Shown here one piece after another: positions 9,657 through 18,429 of a DNA stretch of 64,000 nucleotides. The DNA lies in the NCBI RefSeq assembly GCF_024127895.1, contig NZ_JAMYBK010000001.1:475817-539816 (forward strand). Reading direction: 5' to 3'. The notes under the pieces were generated by a model. That model was given only the letters and a program-made list of their open reading frames with translations. It searched no databases and had not been told where the DNA came from. Origin of the DNA: Pseudomonas guariconensis (GTDB taxonomy: Bacteria > Pseudomonadota > Gammaproteobacteria > Pseudomonadales > Pseudomonadaceae). A program made the translations under genes and the position numbers. Every line of letters starts with the position of its first letter. Position 1 is the stretch's first letter.

Positions 9657-10628
9657 CTACTCGGCCCATTCCGGGTCGCCGGTGAACACCACCGTGAGCC
9701 AGCGATCCGGCCCTTCGCCGCCGATGGCCGCGCCGATCTCGTCGCGCAGGGCGTCCCACTCGGCGATCGTCCTGGCTGCCAGGGTGGCCGGTACGATGAA
9801 GTACAGTTCGATCTCCCGCGAGCGTCCGACCTTGGCGACATAGGCACGATAGGATTGCAGGCCGTGCCGGCTGACGAAGGTCTGGGCGACTTCGTCGACA
9901 TGCTGCTTCAGGTCGCTCGGGGTCACCAGGAACATGTCCGCCAGCGCCTGGCGCACCACCGACATCGGCAGCGGGATGATGACCAGGCAGACCAGGGCCA
10001 GCACGGCTGGGTCGATGTACGGCGAGAGCCATTGCCACTTCGTGCCCTGCACCGCATAGCCGAAACAGAAGGCGACCAGTAGCGCGGCGGTGATGCTGGC
10101 CGACATCACCCAGCCCTTGACGTCCATGCGCACGAAGTCAGAGCCGATCCCACGGTTGGCGCGGGCCTCGACGACGGCGATGGCCACGCAGGCGGCGACG
10201 GTGACCAGCGCATAGACCAGCGCCACGCCGAATTCCAGTTCACGGCCGCCTTCGAGCAGGCTGCTGACGGCGTTGATCAAGGCATAGATGGCCACGCCAG
10301 TGAGCAGGATGCCATTGAGTGCCAGGACCATCGGCTCCAGGTGCCAGAACCCCATGGTGAAGCGTTCGCGCAGCTTGCGTGAGAGCTGCGTGGCCCTGGC
10401 GTGGGCGGTGATCAACCTGACCACCACCAGGGACAGGCCGCTCATGCTGGCGTCGACCAGCGAATACACGCCGTCGAAAATGATTGAGAACGAGCCCGAG
10501 GCCAGACCGAAAGCGATGCCGATGCTGGCGATGAACAGGGTCACGGCGATGGACATGCGTAGCAGGCCCTGTTCGCTATTCAGGTCGAAGAGTGGGGTTT
10601 TGCTCGGTGTTTCCATGATCGGGCTCAT
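9657..10628 (-). CDS. Cation diffusion facilitator (CDF) family membrane protein
   Basis: The 323-residue protein has about six hydrophobic segments and the CDF layout. FDGVYSLVDASMS in the second membrane segment keeps the two acidic residues of the family (DGxxxxxD), and a soluble C-terminal domain follows the last membrane segment. In the fifth segment the usual HxxxD metal motif appears as SDFVRMDVKG, so the His is missing and the metal site may differ from zinc transporters. The start is uncertain: ATG at 10628 or at 10616. The gene is flanked by REP pairs on both sides and looks monocistronic. Confidence 0.82.
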   Translation of the reverse strand: MSPIMETPSKTPLFDLNSEQGLLRMSIAVTLFIASIGIAFGLASGSFSIIFDGVYSLVDASMSGLSLVVVRLITAHARATQLSRKLRERFTMGFWHLEPMVLALNGILLTGVAIYALINAVSSLLEGGRELEFGVALVYALVTVAACVAIAVVEARANRGIGSDFVRMDVKGWVMSASITAALLVAFCFGYAVQGTKWQWLSPYIDPAVLALVCLVIIPLPMSVVRQALADMFLVTPSDLKQHVDEVAQTFVSRHGLQSYRAYVAKVGRSREIELYFIVPATLAARTIAEWDALRDEIGAAIGGEGPDRWLTVVFTGDPEWAE

Positions 10629-10657
10629 TCAGGTGGTGCCGGGGTGCTTGTACTGGT

Positions 10658-10747
10658 CCATTCGCGGGCAAGCCCGCTCCCACGCAGACCGCGCCGTTCC
10701 TGAGAGCGGTACCGAGCCTGTGGAAGCGGGCTTGTCCGCGAATGGGC
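10658..10747. repeat. REP-type inverted pair
   Basis: CCATTCGCGGGCAAGCCCGC at 10658-10677 and its near-complement at about 10719-10747 form an imperfect long dyad. The core (TTCGCGGGCAAGCCCGCTCC) is a second REP flavour, different from the GCCGGCAAGCCGGC type at 9435. It sits between the 3' end of the chemoreceptor gene and the start of the CDF gene, both on the minus strand. Confidence 0.8.
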
Positions 10748-10756
10748 CGCTACAGG

Positions 10757-12877
10757 CTAGACGCGAAACTGTTCCATCAATGCCTGTTGCTGGTTGGCCA
10801 GGCGGTTCAGTGCCTGGCTGATCCGTGCCGACTCGTCCGCCTGGCCAGATAGCGACTCGGTCACGTCGCGGATGCCAGCCACGTTGCGGTTGACCTCCTC
10901 GGCCACGGCGCTCTGTTCCTCGGCGGCCGAAGCGATCTGCAGGTTCATGTCGCTGATCACCGCCACCGCCTCGCCGATACGCTGCAGGGCGGGCAGGGCC
11001 TGTTCCATTCGCGTGGCGCTGTCCTGAGCCTGGCGCTGGCTCTCGTTCATGGCGCCGACCACGTCATGGGTACCTTGTTGCAGGCCTTCGATCACCTGGC
11101 GGATCTCCTCCACCGAGACCTGGGTACGTTGGGCCAGGCTGCGCACTTCGTCGGCGACCACGGCGAAGCCACGGCCGGCTTCGCCTGCACGGGCAGCCTC
11201 GATGGCGGCGTTGAGCGCCAGCAGGTTGGTCTGCTCGGCGATGGTCCGGATCACCTCGAGCACCGAGCCGATCTGCTCGCTACGCCCTGCCAGCGAACGG
11301 GCCTGGCCCATGGCCGTGTCCATGTCGTCCGCCAGCCGGTCGATGGCCTGGCGGGTGGCGGCGACCAGTTCCAGGCCCTCGCGCGTGGCCTGGTCGGCAC
11401 CGCGCGCGGCTTGGGCCGCCTGGGCCGCGTTATGGGCGACGTCGTGGGCGGTGGCGCTCATCTCGTTGGCGGCGGTGGCTACTTGCTCGATCTCCCGCTG
11501 CTGCTGTTGCATGCCGCTGCTGGTCTGGCTGGCGATGGCGGCAGACTGGTCGGCGGTGCCGCGGGCTTCCTGCAGCGAGCCCTTGACCTGGGCGATCACC
11601 GGCTGGAGCTTGTCGAGGAAGCGGTTGAACCACGCGCTCAACTGGCCCAGTTCGTCGTCCCTGGCATAGTCCAGGCGCCGGGTCAGGTCGCCTTCGCCGC
11701 TGGCGATGTCGCGCAGGCGCTCGGCCACGGCGAGAATCGGCCGGGTCACGCCCCGGGCGGTCAGCCAGACCAGCAACAGCCCGAGCACGGCGGCGGCCAG
11801 GCCGATCAGCAGGCTGGTGAGGTTGGCCTGTTGGTTGTACGCGTCCAGGCGCTGGTTGAGGGCGATGGCTGGCGCCTGCAGCACGGGCTCCGGGAGTTCC
11901 AGCAGCACCTGCCAGGGCGCTGCGTCGGGGATCGGCGCGAATGGCCGGGAGATGTGCATCAGGCCGTCATCCAGACGCTCCAGCGCCTGGCCGGTGCGCA
12001 GGGTGTCGGCCAGGGAGCGGTCGTCGAAGGCCCGCTCCAGCGGCTTGCTCAATTGCGTATTGTCGCGGCTGTGCCCGGCCAGCAGGCCTGCGGGGCTGAC
12101 GATACTGACCTCTCCCCGGCCGTCGAACAGTTCCTGGCGACCGGCCAGGCTCAATTGCTGCAGGTTGTCCAGGCCGATGTCCAGGCCGACCACGCCGATC
12201 ACCTTGCCACCCTCCAGCAAGGGCAGGGCGATGCTGGTCATCAGTACCTGGTGGCCGTTGACCTCGTCGAAATACGGGTCGAGCACGCAGGCCCTGGCCG
12301 TTTCCTGGGGGCAGGTCAGCCAGCGGTTGTAGGGCGAGCCGTTGGCGGCGGGGCTGGTATCGGCGAGCATCGATTCGGGCATGGCCTCGGCCTCCAGGGT
12401 GCCGGGGCGGGGTTGCGACCAGTACAGCGAGAAGCGGCCGCTGTCGTTGCTGCCCAGTGCGTCCTGGCCGATGAAGCGGGTGTCCTGCTGGTCCAGGGCG
12501 TCGGGTTGGAATACCAGGTACAGGCCGATCAGCTCCGGGTTCGCGGCCAGTGCGGCGCGCGCCTGGGTGACCAGTTCGCTGCGCAGGTCGGTATTGCCAT
12601 GCGCCTTGAGTACCTGCACCAGGCGGGCGAAGCCGTTGCCGTACTGATAGGCATCCATGAAGTAGCGCTCGATGCGCAGGGCCTGGGTCTCGGCGTGGGC
12701 CTGCAGGCGCAGGCGGGCACCATGGTCGAGTAGCTCGGTGTTGGCTTGGAAGACCTGCACCGCACTACGCCGGGCCTGGGTCAGCGACGTGGCCACCAGC
12801 AGGGCGACGATGGCCACCAGGCACAGGCCGGCGAGGAGGGTGATCTTCCATTGGATGGAGAGGCGGCGCAGGGGCAT
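10757..12877 (-). CDS. Methyl-accepting chemotaxis protein with dCache sensor domain (McpU-like by position)
   Basis: This is a transmembrane chemoreceptor that signals through CheA and CheW. With the start at 12877 (AAGGA eight bases upstream) it has 706 residues. It shows a first membrane helix (about 11-33) and a large periplasmic double-Cache region (about 50-340). The distal Cache module carries YNRWLTCPQ and [11 protein letters not shown] second helix (about 365-385), a HAMP domain and the signalling domain with hairpin tip [19 protein letters not shown] complete it. An upstream in-frame ATG at 12904 has no ribosome site. In P. putida KT2440, as I recall, the polyamine receptor McpU lies between queC and nadA, so polyamine sensing is a reasonable guess. 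Confidence 0.92.
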   Translation of the reverse strand: MPLRRLSIQWKITLLAGLCLVAIVALLVATSLTQARRSAVQVFQANTELLDHGARLRLQAHAETQALRIERYFMDAYQYGNGFARLVQVLKAHGNTDLRSELVTQARAALAANPELIGLYLVFQPDALDQQDTRFIGQDALGSNDSGRFSLYWSQPRPGTLEAEAMPESMLADTSPAANGSPYNRWLTCPQETARACVLDPYFDEVNGHQVLMTSIALPLLEGGKVIGVVGLDIGLDNLQQLSLAGRQELFDGRGEVSIVSPAGLLAGHSRDNTQLSKPLERAFDDRSLADTLRTGQALERLDDGLMHISRPFAPIPDAAPWQVLLELPEPVLQAPAIALNQRLDAYNQQANLTSLLIGLAAAVLGLLLVWLTARGVTRPILAVAERLRDIASGEGDLTRRLDYARDDELGQLSAWFNRFLDKLQPVIAQVKGSLQEARGTADQSAAIASQTSSGMQQQQREIEQVATAANEMSATAHDVAHNAAQAAQAARGADQATREGLELVAATRQAIDRLADDMDTAMGQARSLAGRSEQIGSVLEVIRTIAEQTNLLALNAAIEAARAGEAGRGFAVVADEVRSLAQRTQVSVEEIRQVIEGLQQGTHDVVGAMNESQRQAQDSATRMEQALPALQRIGEAVAVISDMNLQIASAAEEQSAVAEEVNRNVAGIRDVTESLSGQADESARISQALNRLANQQQALMEQFRV

Positions 12878-12900
12878 GGGGCTTTCCTTCTCGATCGAAG

Positions 12901-12930
12901 ACAACGCCCGCGCTCTGGCGCGGGCGTTGT
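12901..12930. promoter_or_regulatory. 12-bp perfect inverted repeat upstream of the chemoreceptor gene
   Basis: ACAACGCCCGCG (12901-12912) and its exact complement (12919-12930) flank a six-base loop. On the minus strand it lies after the stop of the permease remnant and 24 bases before the chemoreceptor start. No T run follows, so it could be a leftover terminator of the permease gene or a structured leader. Confidence 0.6.
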
Positions 12931-12940
12931 CGGCAGGGTC

Positions 12941-13138
12941 TCATTCGGCGATATAGCTCGGTGGCGCTACCCGGAAGGCCTTTGTCAGCCAGGTCAGGTA
13001 TAGCACGCCAACCACGACGATATTCACTGCCGGCGTCTTGTGGCGCGGGTGCAGGCGGGCGAACAGCCGCCGGGGATCACCTTCTGCGGCGGGTGACGGG
13101 CGCGGCAAGGGCGAGCGGGTGGGCTCCATGTTGTTCAC
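12941..13138 (-). pseudogene. Remnant of an APC-family amino-acid permease gene
   Basis: The 65-codon frame reads FARLHPRHKTPAVNIVVVGV and then directly LYLTWLTKAFRVAPPSYIAE before the stop. The first piece resembles the cytoplasmic loop plus start of the next helix seen in the second half of APC permeases. The second resembles the extreme C-terminus of such permeases. The four or so membrane helices that should lie between them, and the whole N-terminal half, are missing. I infer a gene reduced by an internal deletion and loss of its 5' part. Whether the residual frame is translated is unknown. Confidence 0.6.
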
Positions 13139-13570
13139 CTTTCTTGTAGGAGCGGGAGCTGGCGCGGCGGGTTTGCCTGTATCAGGGCTGGCAGGGGGGC
13201 AACGTAGGAGGTGGCGCGTGAGGGCAGGGGCGGATGGGGGTCATGGCAGCGCTGTTCTTCTTCGTTATGTTGGGCGCGGAGCTGGGTGGGAAAAATAAAA
13301 AACGAAAGGTGTCTATGTGTCAAGTGTAATACGACAAATTATTACTTTTACAGAAAATTATCGGTGTGTTTAACGATTTAATTAGGGGTTTTTGCATGTA
13401 AAAGGTGATTTATATAGATTTTTGCGTTCAAAAAAATTAACGATTGCGACGCAAGGTGCAATTTCCCAGGCAGGGCCGCCGCCCGTGCTGCGGACAATGG
13501 TAATCTTGGTGCACCGCGTCGCGCCCTGTGCCGCGCATCCCGCCCTTATGGACAGCAATCGGTTCTATTC
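13139..13570. other. 432-base intergenic region with an AT-rich block
   Basis: No convincing gene on either strand. The stretch 13290-13445 is strikingly AT-rich for this genome (runs such as AAAAATAAAAAACG and CAAAAAAATTAACG). The frames in it have neither ribosome sites nor codon bias. It probably holds the promoter of the DUF945-type gene that starts at 13571 and may be a curved or nucleoid-protein-bound segment. Confidence 0.6.
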
Positions 13571-15079
13571 ATGAAGAAATCAGTAGGCATCCTTTCCGGC
13601 CTGGCCGTTGTCATCGCCGTCGCAACCACTGCTGGCGCCTGGTACACCGGCACGCACCTGCCCGCGGAACTGGAGCGCTCCGTCGCCCGTGGCAACGAGC
13701 AGTTGCAAAAGACCATGGCCGGCACCGGTGGCAGCATGACCCTCGAACTGGCCTCGCTCGAGCAGCGCTTTTTCACCAGTACCGCGCACTACCGGCTCAA
13801 GGCCAAGGATGTCTGGCTGGGCGAGGGCGAGCCGCTGAACTTCGATCTCGGTATCGTTGACCAGATCGAGCACGGCCCGTTTCCCTGGTCGCGGATCAAG
13901 GCCCTGAAGCTGATGCCGGTCATGGCCACCAGCAACAGCGTGCTGGAGAAGGACGACTTCACCGCAGCCTGGTTCACTGCCGCTGGCGACAAGACACCAT
14001 TGGCCGGCCAGGTCAGCCTGGGCTATGGCGGCGGCATCGAGAGCGACATCCGCCTGGCGCCACTCAAGCTCAGCGAGGAGAACGGCAGCACCCTCGACTT
14101 CTCTGGCATGCAACTGCTGCTGCGTGGCGATCGCGACGGCAAGGTGGTGAAGATCGACGGTCACGCCGACAGGCTGGAGATGAACCTGGCCGGTGACGAG
14201 CATCCGCCGATCAAGTTCCTGCTCAACGGCTTCAAGGTCGATGGTGACCTGGCCGGGATCGGCCACGACATGATCTACGTGGGCAACCTCGACCTGGCCC
14301 TGGCCGAGACCCAGGTCACCCTCGGGCCGCAGCAGGATGTACTGGTGCTCAAGGGGCTGGAGCAGAACAACCGCTACGACGCCGAAGGCCAGGACAAGCT
14401 GTCCGGCCGCCTGGAATACAAGGTCGCCGATATCACTTATGCCGGCCGTGCCGTGGGCAGCGGGGAGATGGTCTGGACCATGAAGTCCCTGGATATCCCG
14501 GCCATGCAAGCGCTGCTCGCCTGGTACCAGACCAAGATGCCGCAGGTGCAGCAGGCTGCCGCCCAGGGTGAGCCCCTGCCGTCGCTCGACATGACTGCCC
14601 AGGAGCAGGCCAAGGTCCAGGCCGATCTGCAGAAGATGCTCGCCGCCAAGCCACAGTTGGCCCTGGAGAACCTGTCGTTCAAGACAGCCAATGGCGAGAG
14701 CCGTTTCAACCTGGCGGTCGACTTGGCCAGCCCCACGTCCTTCGACTTGCCGCCTGAGCAGTTGGGCAAGCAATTGGTCACCCGCTTGCAGGGCAAGCTG
14801 ACACTGTCCAAGCCGATGATCGGCGACCTGGCGACCCTGCAGGCGCTGCTCGAGGGCCAGACCGATGCCCAGTTCATCGCCCGGCAGTCCAGCCAGGCGG
14901 GCGAAATGGTCGGCATGATGGCGCTGCAGAGCGGCATGGCCACGGTCGAGGGCGACGATGTGGTATCGAGCCTGCACTATGCCGATGGCATGGTCGATTT
15001 CAACGGCCGGAAGATGACCGTCGAGGAGTTCGCCATGCTTCTCAATGCCCACCTGGCTGCGTTGGCGCCGCAGGGCTGA
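13571..15079 (+). CDS. YdgA/DUF945 family protein
   Basis: The 502-residue protein begins with a signal anchor (residues 4-24, VGILSGLAVVIAVATTAGAWY). It continues with the family pattern of a long periplasmic beta-rich domain: LASLEQRFFTSTAHYRLK near residue 60, repeated FSGMQL and LENLSFKTANGES segments, and a C-terminal helical tail around DFNGRKMTVEEF. The family is conserved in gammaproteobacteria and its role is not established. The gene is monocistronic, after an AT-rich spacer and before a REP-like pair and nadA. Confidence 0.85.
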   Translation: MKKSVGILSGLAVVIAVATTAGAWYTGTHLPAELERSVARGNEQLQKTMAGTGGSMTLELASLEQRFFTSTAHYRLKAKDVWLGEGEPLNFDLGIVDQIEHGPFPWSRIKALKLMPVMATSNSVLEKDDFTAAWFTAAGDKTPLAGQVSLGYGGGIESDIRLAPLKLSEENGSTLDFSGMQLLLRGDRDGKVVKIDGHADRLEMNLAGDEHPPIKFLLNGFKVDGDLAGIGHDMIYVGNLDLALAETQVTLGPQQDVLVLKGLEQNNRYDAEGQDKLSGRLEYKVADITYAGRAVGSGEMVWTMKSLDIPAMQALLAWYQTKMPQVQQAAAQGEPLPSLDMTAQEQAKVQADLQKMLAAKPQLALENLSFKTANGESRFNLAVDLASPTSFDLPPEQLGKQLVTRLQGKLTLSKPMIGDLATLQALLEGQTDAQFIARQSSQAGEMVGMMALQSGMATVEGDDVVSSLHYADGMVDFNGRKMTVEEFAMLLNAHLAALAPQG

Positions 15080-15407
15080 TACCCCGGGTGGTGTTCTGCG
15101 CCCTTTTAGCGACACAAGGCCGCTCCCACACAGCGCTGATGACAAAACAGCGCCAGTTTGTGGGAGCAGGCCTGTCGAGGCGCCGAACCGCCACGAATAG
15201 ACCAGGAAGATTGCCCTGACCCACTCGCCCGGTAAAAAGCGCTTTTGAATTGTCTCGATTGTCTGTAGCCTTCGGCGTCCGATAATAATCCGTGCCCGCA
15301 GATGGGCCGCGATGGCCCGCCTGGCCATCCGGCACCTGTTAGCCGATCTGCCAGGGCCGGGTGTTACACTCGATTGACGCGCACATGCGCCCGCAGGTCC
15401 AGCGATC
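15080..15407. other. 328-base spacer before nadA with a REP-like dyad
   Basis: No gene is seen. A short REP-like dyad lies at about 15113-15178 (CAAGGCCGCTCCCACA facing TGTGGGAGCAGGCCTG). The remaining 230 bases before nadA should contain its promoter. I could not assign -35 and -10 boxes with confidence. Confidence 0.6.
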
Positions 15408-16466
15408 ATGACCCAGATTTCCGAACGCCTGTTGGTTCAAGCCCATCTTGATGCCAAGCAGCCCAATCCGCTGACGCCCGAGCAGGAGGCCGAATACCGT
15501 GCGGCCATCGCTGCCGAACTCAAGGCCCAGAATGCCGTTCTGGTCGCCCACTACTACTGCGACCCGGTGATCCAGGCACTGGCCGAGGAGACCGGTGGCT
15601 GCGTATCCGACTCGCTGGAGATGGCCCGTTTCGGCAAGAACCACTCGGCCAGCACCGTGGTGGTCGCGGGGGTGCGCTTCATGGGCGAGACGGCGAAGAT
15701 CCTCACCCCGGAAAAGCGTGTGCTGATGCCGACCCTGGACGCCACCTGCTCCCTTGACCTGGGGTGCCCGGTGGAAGAGTTCTCGGCCTTCTGTGACCAG
15801 CATCCGGAGCGTACCGTGGTGGTGTATGCCAACACCTCGGCAGCGGTGAAGGCGCGGGCCGACTGGGTGGTGACTTCCAGTTGCGCGCTGGAGATCGTCG
15901 AGAGCCTTATGGACAACGGCGAAACCATCATCTGGGGCCCGGACCAGCACCTGGGCCGCTACATCCAGAAGCAGACCGGTGCCGACATGCTGCTCTGGGA
16001 TGGCGCTTGCATCGTCCACGAAGAATTCAAGTCGCGCCAGCTGGCGGACATGAAGGCGCTGTACCCGGACGCGGCGATCCTGGTCCATCCCGAGTCGCCT
16101 GAGTCGGTGATCGAACTGGCCGACGCGGTGGGCTCCACCAGCCAGTTGATCAAGGCTGCCCAGACCCTGCCGAACAAGACCTTCATCGTCGCCACCGACC
16201 GTGGCATCTTCTACAAGATGCAGCAGTTGTGCCCGGACAAGGAATTCGTCGAGGCCCCCACCGCCGGCAATGGCGCCGCCTGCCGCAGTTGCGCCCATTG
16301 CCCGTGGATGGCCATGAACACCTTGGAGCGCACCTTGGATTGCCTGCGCAAGGGCAGCAACGAGATCTTCGTCGATCCGGCGCTCATCCCCAAGGCGATC
16401 AAGCCGCTCAACCGTATGCTCGACTTCACCCAGGCGGCGCGGCTGAAGCTATCCGGCAACGCGTGA
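15408..16466 (+). CDS. nadA: Quinolinate synthase A
   Basis: NadA condenses iminoaspartate with dihydroxyacetone phosphate to quinolinate in NAD synthesis, with an oxygen-sensitive [4Fe-4S] cluster. The 352-residue protein has the family sequences [19 protein letters not shown] and [14 protein letters not shown] [13 protein letters not shown]. The cluster cysteines appear in [17 protein letters not shown] and [10 protein letters not shown]. The ATG at 15408 follows a weak ribosome site. The gene stands alone, with a REP pair directly after it. Confidence 0.97.
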   Translation: MTQISERLLVQAHLDAKQPNPLTPEQEAEYRAAIAAELKAQNAVLVAHYYCDPVIQALAEETGGCVSDSLEMARFGKNHSASTVVVAGVRFMGETAKILTPEKRVLMPTLDATCSLDLGCPVEEFSAFCDQHPERTVVVYANTSAAVKARADWVVTSSCALEIVESLMDNGETIIWGPDQHLGRYIQKQTGADMLLWDGACIVHEEFKSRQLADMKALYPDAAILVHPESPESVIELADAVGSTSQLIKAAQTLPNKTFIVATDRGIFYKMQQLCPDKEFVEAPTAGNGAACRSCAHCPWMAMNTLERTLDCLRKGSNEIFVDPALIPKAIKPLNRMLDFTQAARLKLSGNA

Positions 16467-16471
16467 GGCAA

Positions 16472-16598
16472 GGGGCCGCTTCGCGCCCCATCGCTGGCAA
16501 GCCAGCTCCCACAGGGTCTCTGCAGAGCACATGATTGGTGAACGCCGCAGACCCCATGTGGGAGCTGGCTTGCCAGCGATGGGGCGCGAAGCGGCCCC
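16472..16598. repeat. REP-type inverted pair, near-perfect 42-base arms
   Basis: The left arm begins GGGGCCGCTTCGCGCCCCAT at 16472 and ends near 16513. The right arm at about 16557-16598 is its near-exact complement. The core is ATCGCTGGCAAGCCAGCTCC. The pair sits between convergent nadA and bepA. In sequence and arrangement it is a sister of the pairs at 9435 and 54278, with a compensatory change in the core (GCTGGC/GCCAGC instead of GCCGGC/GCCGGC). Confidence 0.9.
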
Positions 16599-16625
16599 AA
16601 ATGGCGGCTGAACACGCGCTACACC

Positions 16626-18059
16626 TTAGCGCATCATCTCCTTGACCATCCGCTGCTGCTCGAGGATCTCCCGCTGGCGCGCATCGATCTGCGAGGCCAG
16701 CGGGAAGTTGCCGCCTGCGCGGCGTTTGGCGTAATCCAGTTGCTGGATGGCCTGGTCGAAGTCGCCCACCAGGGTGAAGTACTCGGCCCGGGCCCGGTGC
16801 AGGCCGATGGTGTTGCCAGACAGACCGCGCACCTCAGCGATGTCGTACCACACGTCCGGGTCATAGGGGCGGCTCTTGACCAGGCTGTCCAGCACCTTCT
16901 CCGCCTCGGCCGGACGGTTCTGCTTGACCAGCAGGTCGGCGCGCACCTGCTGCAGCGGGTAGCTGCTCGGGTACAGCGCACGCAGCCGCTCGACACGTTG
17001 TTGGGCATCAGTCAGGCGGTTGTTGGTGATCTCCAGATCGATCTGCGCCAGGTTGTAGGTGAGGTCATTGGGCGCCTTGGCCAGCAGGGGCTTGAGGTTC
17101 TCCCGCGCTTCGTTGAGCCGGCCGCCTTTGATCTGGGCGATCGCCAGGCCATAGCGCGCCGCATCCATGTTCGGATTCTCATCGAGCTGGGCGCGGAAGC
17201 GCTTGGCCGCCAGGCCCGGCGTGCCTTCGTAGATCAGTGCCACGCGGGCGCGGATCAACTGGTAGCGCTGGCTGTCCTCGATGCCCCCCTTGGGCGCCTG
17301 CTCGGCACGGTTGCGGGTGTCGGCGATACGCGACTCGGTGACCGGGTGGGTAAGGAGGAATTCCGGTGGCTTGGCGTCGTAGCGATACTGGCGGGCCAGG
17401 CGCTCGAACATGGTCGGCATGTTGCGTGGGTCATACCCGGCACGCTCCAGGTTCTGGATGCCGATGCGGTCGGCTTCCTGCTCGTTCTGCCGGGAGAAGC
17501 GCCGCTGCTCCTGGATGGCCGCCGCCTGGGTTCCGGCGATCACGCCGATGCCGGCATCGCCCCCGCCCCCTGCCGCCAGCACGATACCGGCCAGCAGCGC
17601 TGCCATCATCGGCAACTGCATGCGCTGCTGGGCCTCGACGCCGCGGGCGAAGTGGCGCTGGGACAAGTGCGCCAGTTCGTGGGCCAGCACCGAGGCGTAC
17701 TCGCCCTCGGTCTGGGCGTTGAGGAACAGGCCGCCGTTGACCCCGACGATGCCGCCGGGCGCGGCGAAGGCGTTGAGCTCGCGGCTGTCGATGAGGATGA
17801 ATTCCAGGCGCCGGTCCTGCAGCTGGCTGGTTTCGGCTAGCTTGTAGACGCTGGTCTCGACGTAGTCCTTGAGCTGGGGGTCGTTCAACTGGTTGACCTG
17901 GCCGCGCAGCAGACTCAGCCAGGCCCGGCCCAGTTGATGCTCCTGCTGTGGCGAAACGATCGCGGAACTGGCGTCACCCAGTGACGGCAGGTCGTCGGCA
18001 TGGCCGGGAAGGGCCATCAGGCAGGCCAGCGTCAACAGGGTAGGGCGCAGTAGATTCAT
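16626..18059 (-). CDS. bepA: Beta-barrel assembly-enhancing protease BepA (M48, TPR)
   Basis: BepA is a periplasmic zinc protease and chaperone for LptD and other outer-membrane barrels. The 477-residue precursor has a Sec signal ending PGHA/DD (residue 21) and the M48 motif HELAH at 127-131. The third zinc ligand lies in QNEQEADRIG (about residue 197), and C-terminal TPR repeats run from about residue 290. Length and layout are normal. A divergent tusA-like gene starts 109 bases away. Confidence 0.93.
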   Translation of the reverse strand: MNLLRPTLLTLACLMALPGHADDLPSLGDASSAIVSPQQEHQLGRAWLSLLRGQVNQLNDPQLKDYVETSVYKLAETSQLQDRRLEFILIDSRELNAFAAPGGIVGVNGGLFLNAQTEGEYASVLAHELAHLSQRHFARGVEAQQRMQLPMMAALLAGIVLAAGGGGDAGIGVIAGTQAAAIQEQRRFSRQNEQEADRIGIQNLERAGYDPRNMPTMFERLARQYRYDAKPPEFLLTHPVTESRIADTRNRAEQAPKGGIEDSQRYQLIRARVALIYEGTPGLAAKRFRAQLDENPNMDAARYGLAIAQIKGGRLNEARENLKPLLAKAPNDLTYNLAQIDLEITNNRLTDAQQRVERLRALYPSSYPLQQVRADLLVKQNRPAEAEKVLDSLVKSRPYDPDVWYDIAEVRGLSGNTIGLHRARAEYFTLVGDFDQAIQQLDYAKRRAGGNFPLASQIDARQREILEQQRMVKEMMR

Positions 18060-18168
18060 GCACGAAGCTCGCGTCGGTCAAAGAGCTCTACTGTAGCCGG
18101 CTCGCACGTTGACGACCAGTGGCGCTATCCTAGCGGATTGCCCCGCCATGCCCTTGGAGAAACCCTCG

Positions 18169-18408
18169 ATGAGCGACACCCCGACCTGCGACGCCGAACT
18201 CGACGCCAGCGGCCTGAATTGCCCCCTGCCGCTGCTCAAGGCGAAGATGGAGCTCAACCGCCTGGCCAGCGGCGCGGTGCTCAAGGTGGTCGCCACCGAT
18301 GCCGGCTCCCAGCGCGACTTCCGCACCTTTGCCCAGCTTGCCGGTCATACGCTGCTGCGTGAAACGGCCGAGGCGGGCGTCTACACCTACTGGCTGCGCA
18401 AGGCCTGA
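18169..18408 (+). CDS. TusA-family sulfurtransferase-like protein
   Basis: The 79-residue protein has the TusA/SirA fold signature LDASGLNCPLPLLKAKMELN, with the sulfur-carrying Cys in CPLP (about residue 18). The start at 18169 is chosen because GGAG lies at 18155-18158 and the family N-terminus begins there. It may pass persulfide sulfur in tRNA thiolation or another sulfur-relay step. Pseudomonads carry several paralogues, so I give no symbol. The perM-like gene follows 21 bases later and is probably cotranscribed. Confidence 0.88.
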   Translation: MSDTPTCDAELDASGLNCPLPLLKAKMELNRLASGAVLKVVATDAGSQRDFRTFAQLAGHTLLRETAEAGVYTYWLRKA

Positions 18409-18429
18409 GTCTTTTCCCAAGGATCGTCA

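Noticed and set aside
12901..12930. A standard Rho-independent terminator for the permease remnant.
   Set aside because: The stem is perfect but no T run follows on the minus strand, so I kept it only as an inverted repeat of unknown role.
13580..15409. A 609-codon minus-strand frame antisense to the DUF945-type gene.
   Set aside because: Frame shadow of a GC-rich gene. The plus-strand frame has a signal anchor and family pattern, and the minus-strand product has none.
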